This document shows positions 63,276-64,000 of a stretch of DNA of 64,000 nucleotides, piece after piece; the first letter of the stretch is position 1; the number at the start of each line of letters is the position of its first letter. Under the pieces are notes generated by a model. That model was not told the origin of the DNA and did not search any database. It saw nothing but the letters and a program-made list of their open reading frames with translations. The stretch comes from Massilia sp. UMI-21 (GTDB taxonomy: Bacteria > Pseudomonadota > Gammaproteobacteria > Burkholderiales > Burkholderiaceae_D), in assembly GCA_015277795.1 (NCBI GenBank), contig CP063848.1, positions 2,604,001 through 2,668,000 of the forward strand, given 5' to 3'. Both the position numbers and the translations under genes were made by a program.

Positions 63276-64000
63276 TCAAACGGCCACCGGCGCCTTGATC
63301 GCGGGTTCCGGATCGTAGCCGACCACCTCGAAATCCTCGAAGCGGTAGTCGAACAGCGAATCCGGCTTGCGCTTGATGCGCAGCCGCGGCAGCGCCTTCG
63401 GCGTGCGCGAGAGCTGCAGCGCGACCTGCTCCAGGTGGTTGCTGTACAGGTGGCAGTCGCCGCCGGTCCAGATGAATTCTCCTACTTCCAGCCCGGCCTG
63501 CTGCGCCATCATGTGGGTCAGGATCGCGTACGAGGCGATATTGAAGGGCACGCCCAGGAAGATGTCGGCGCTGCGCTGGTACAGCTGGCAGGACAGCTTG
63601 CCGTCGGCCACGTAGAACTGGAACAGGGCATGGCAGGGCGGCAGCTTCATGTCGGGCAGGTCGGCCACGTTCCAGCTTGATACCACCATGCGGCGCGAGT
63701 CCGGCGTGTTGCGGATCTGGTCCAGCACCTGCGTGATCTGGTCGATATGGCCGCCATCGGGCGTCGGCCAGCTGCGCCACTGGTAGCCGTAGATCGGACC
63801 GAGATTGCCGTCGGCATCGGCCCATTCGTCCCAGATGCTGACCCCGTTCTGCTTCAGGTAGGCGATATTGGTCGAGCCTTGCAGGAACCAGATCAGCTCA
63901 TGGATGATGGACCTCAGATGGACCTTCTTGGTGGTGAGCAGGGGGAAGCCCTGCTGCAGGTCGAAACGCATCTGGTGGCCGAACACCGACAGGGTGCCGG
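63276..64000 (-). CDS. thyA: Thymidylate synthase, 5' end outside window
   Basis: ThyA makes dTMP from dUMP and methylene-tetrahydrofolate. The frame runs to the window end without its N-terminus; [19 protein letters not shown] is the expected position ~20-40 of the family. Catalytic features are [27 protein letters not shown] (nucleophile Cys) and [11 protein letters not shown]. folA lies ~140 nt downstream. The 139-nt gap between them is AT-richer and holds no recognisable gene. Confidence 0.95.
   Translation of the reverse strand, partial: GTLSVFGHQMRFDLQQGFPLLTTKKVHLRSIIHELIWFLQGSTNIAYLKQNGVSIWDEWADADGNLGPIYGYQWRSWPTPDGGHIDQITQVLDQIRNTPDSRRMVVSSWNVADLPDMKLPPCHALFQFYVADGKLSCQLYQRSADIFLGVPFNIASYAILTHMMAQQAGLEVGEFIWTGGDCHLYSNHLEQVALQLSRTPKALPRLRIKRKPDSLFDYRFEDFEVVGYDPEPAIKAPVAV

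Overview
The window reads as chromosome of a high-GC betaproteobacterium, most likely in the Oxalobacteraceae (Massilia/Telluria group). This is inferred from gene content, the prfB-lysS and recJ-rpfE pairings, and strong G/C third-position bias, not from a marker-gene tree. Most of it is compact housekeeping sequence with few gaps. There is no rRNA, no convincing tRNA, no CRISPR array and no transposase.

Layout. 1-2.5 kb: a DUF72 / Mut7-C RNase / small Cys-containing protein run, then a cupin. 2.5-5.8 kb: a lipoprotein, a membrane acyltransferase and a Tat-type SGNH hydrolase. 6.0-11.8 kb: serB, mfd, an HDOD protein and a Ser/Gly/Thr-rich lipoprotein. 12.0-17.0 kb: a photosensory locus (below). 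17-27 kb: PBP1A, an OPT transporter, an epimerase-like gene divergent from a LysR regulator, a POT peptide symporter and ppnN. 27-33 kb: lysS, a HAD phosphatase and prfB (with its programmed +1 frameshift), then cpdB and a Sel1 protein. 33-40.6 kb: a PQQ dehydrogenase, DUF2288, a RES-Xre toxin-antitoxin pair, an NTF2-like protein, recJ and an rpfE-like gene. 40.8-45 kb: two tandem LolC/E-type permeases, lolD and a TatD nuclease. 45.2-52.7 kb: an orphan type VI secretion cassette (VgrG, Tle4-like lipase, Tli4-like immunity protein, truncated second Tli4, PAAR) with clearly lower GC in its middle. 52.7-64 kb: comEC, a CpxAR-type two-component system with a CpxR box in front of it, an alpha/beta hydrolase, dcd, a CDF-type transporter, a basic amino acid decarboxylase, DUF4337, folA and partial thyA.

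The most interesting system is at 12.0-17.0 kb. A photoactive yellow protein (PYP) homologue keeps the chromophore cysteine and the tyrosine and glutamate that hydrogen-bond p-coumarate. It lies 5 nt upstream of a PAS-GGDEF diguanylate cyclase, which overlaps a PAS-GGDEF-EAL protein. Divergent from pyp is a short AMP-forming ligase matching the 4-coumarate ligase role in PYP maturation, with an N-terminal segment resembling an acyl carrier protein. Together these look like a blue-light receptor, its chromophore-activating enzyme, and a cyclase/phosphodiesterase pair for cyclic di-GMP output. No tyrosine ammonia lyase is in the window, so p-coumarate must come from elsewhere.

The second notable region is the T6SS cassette. 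Composition changes inside the last ~65 codons of vgrG and stays different through effector and immunity genes, as expected for a swapped effector module.
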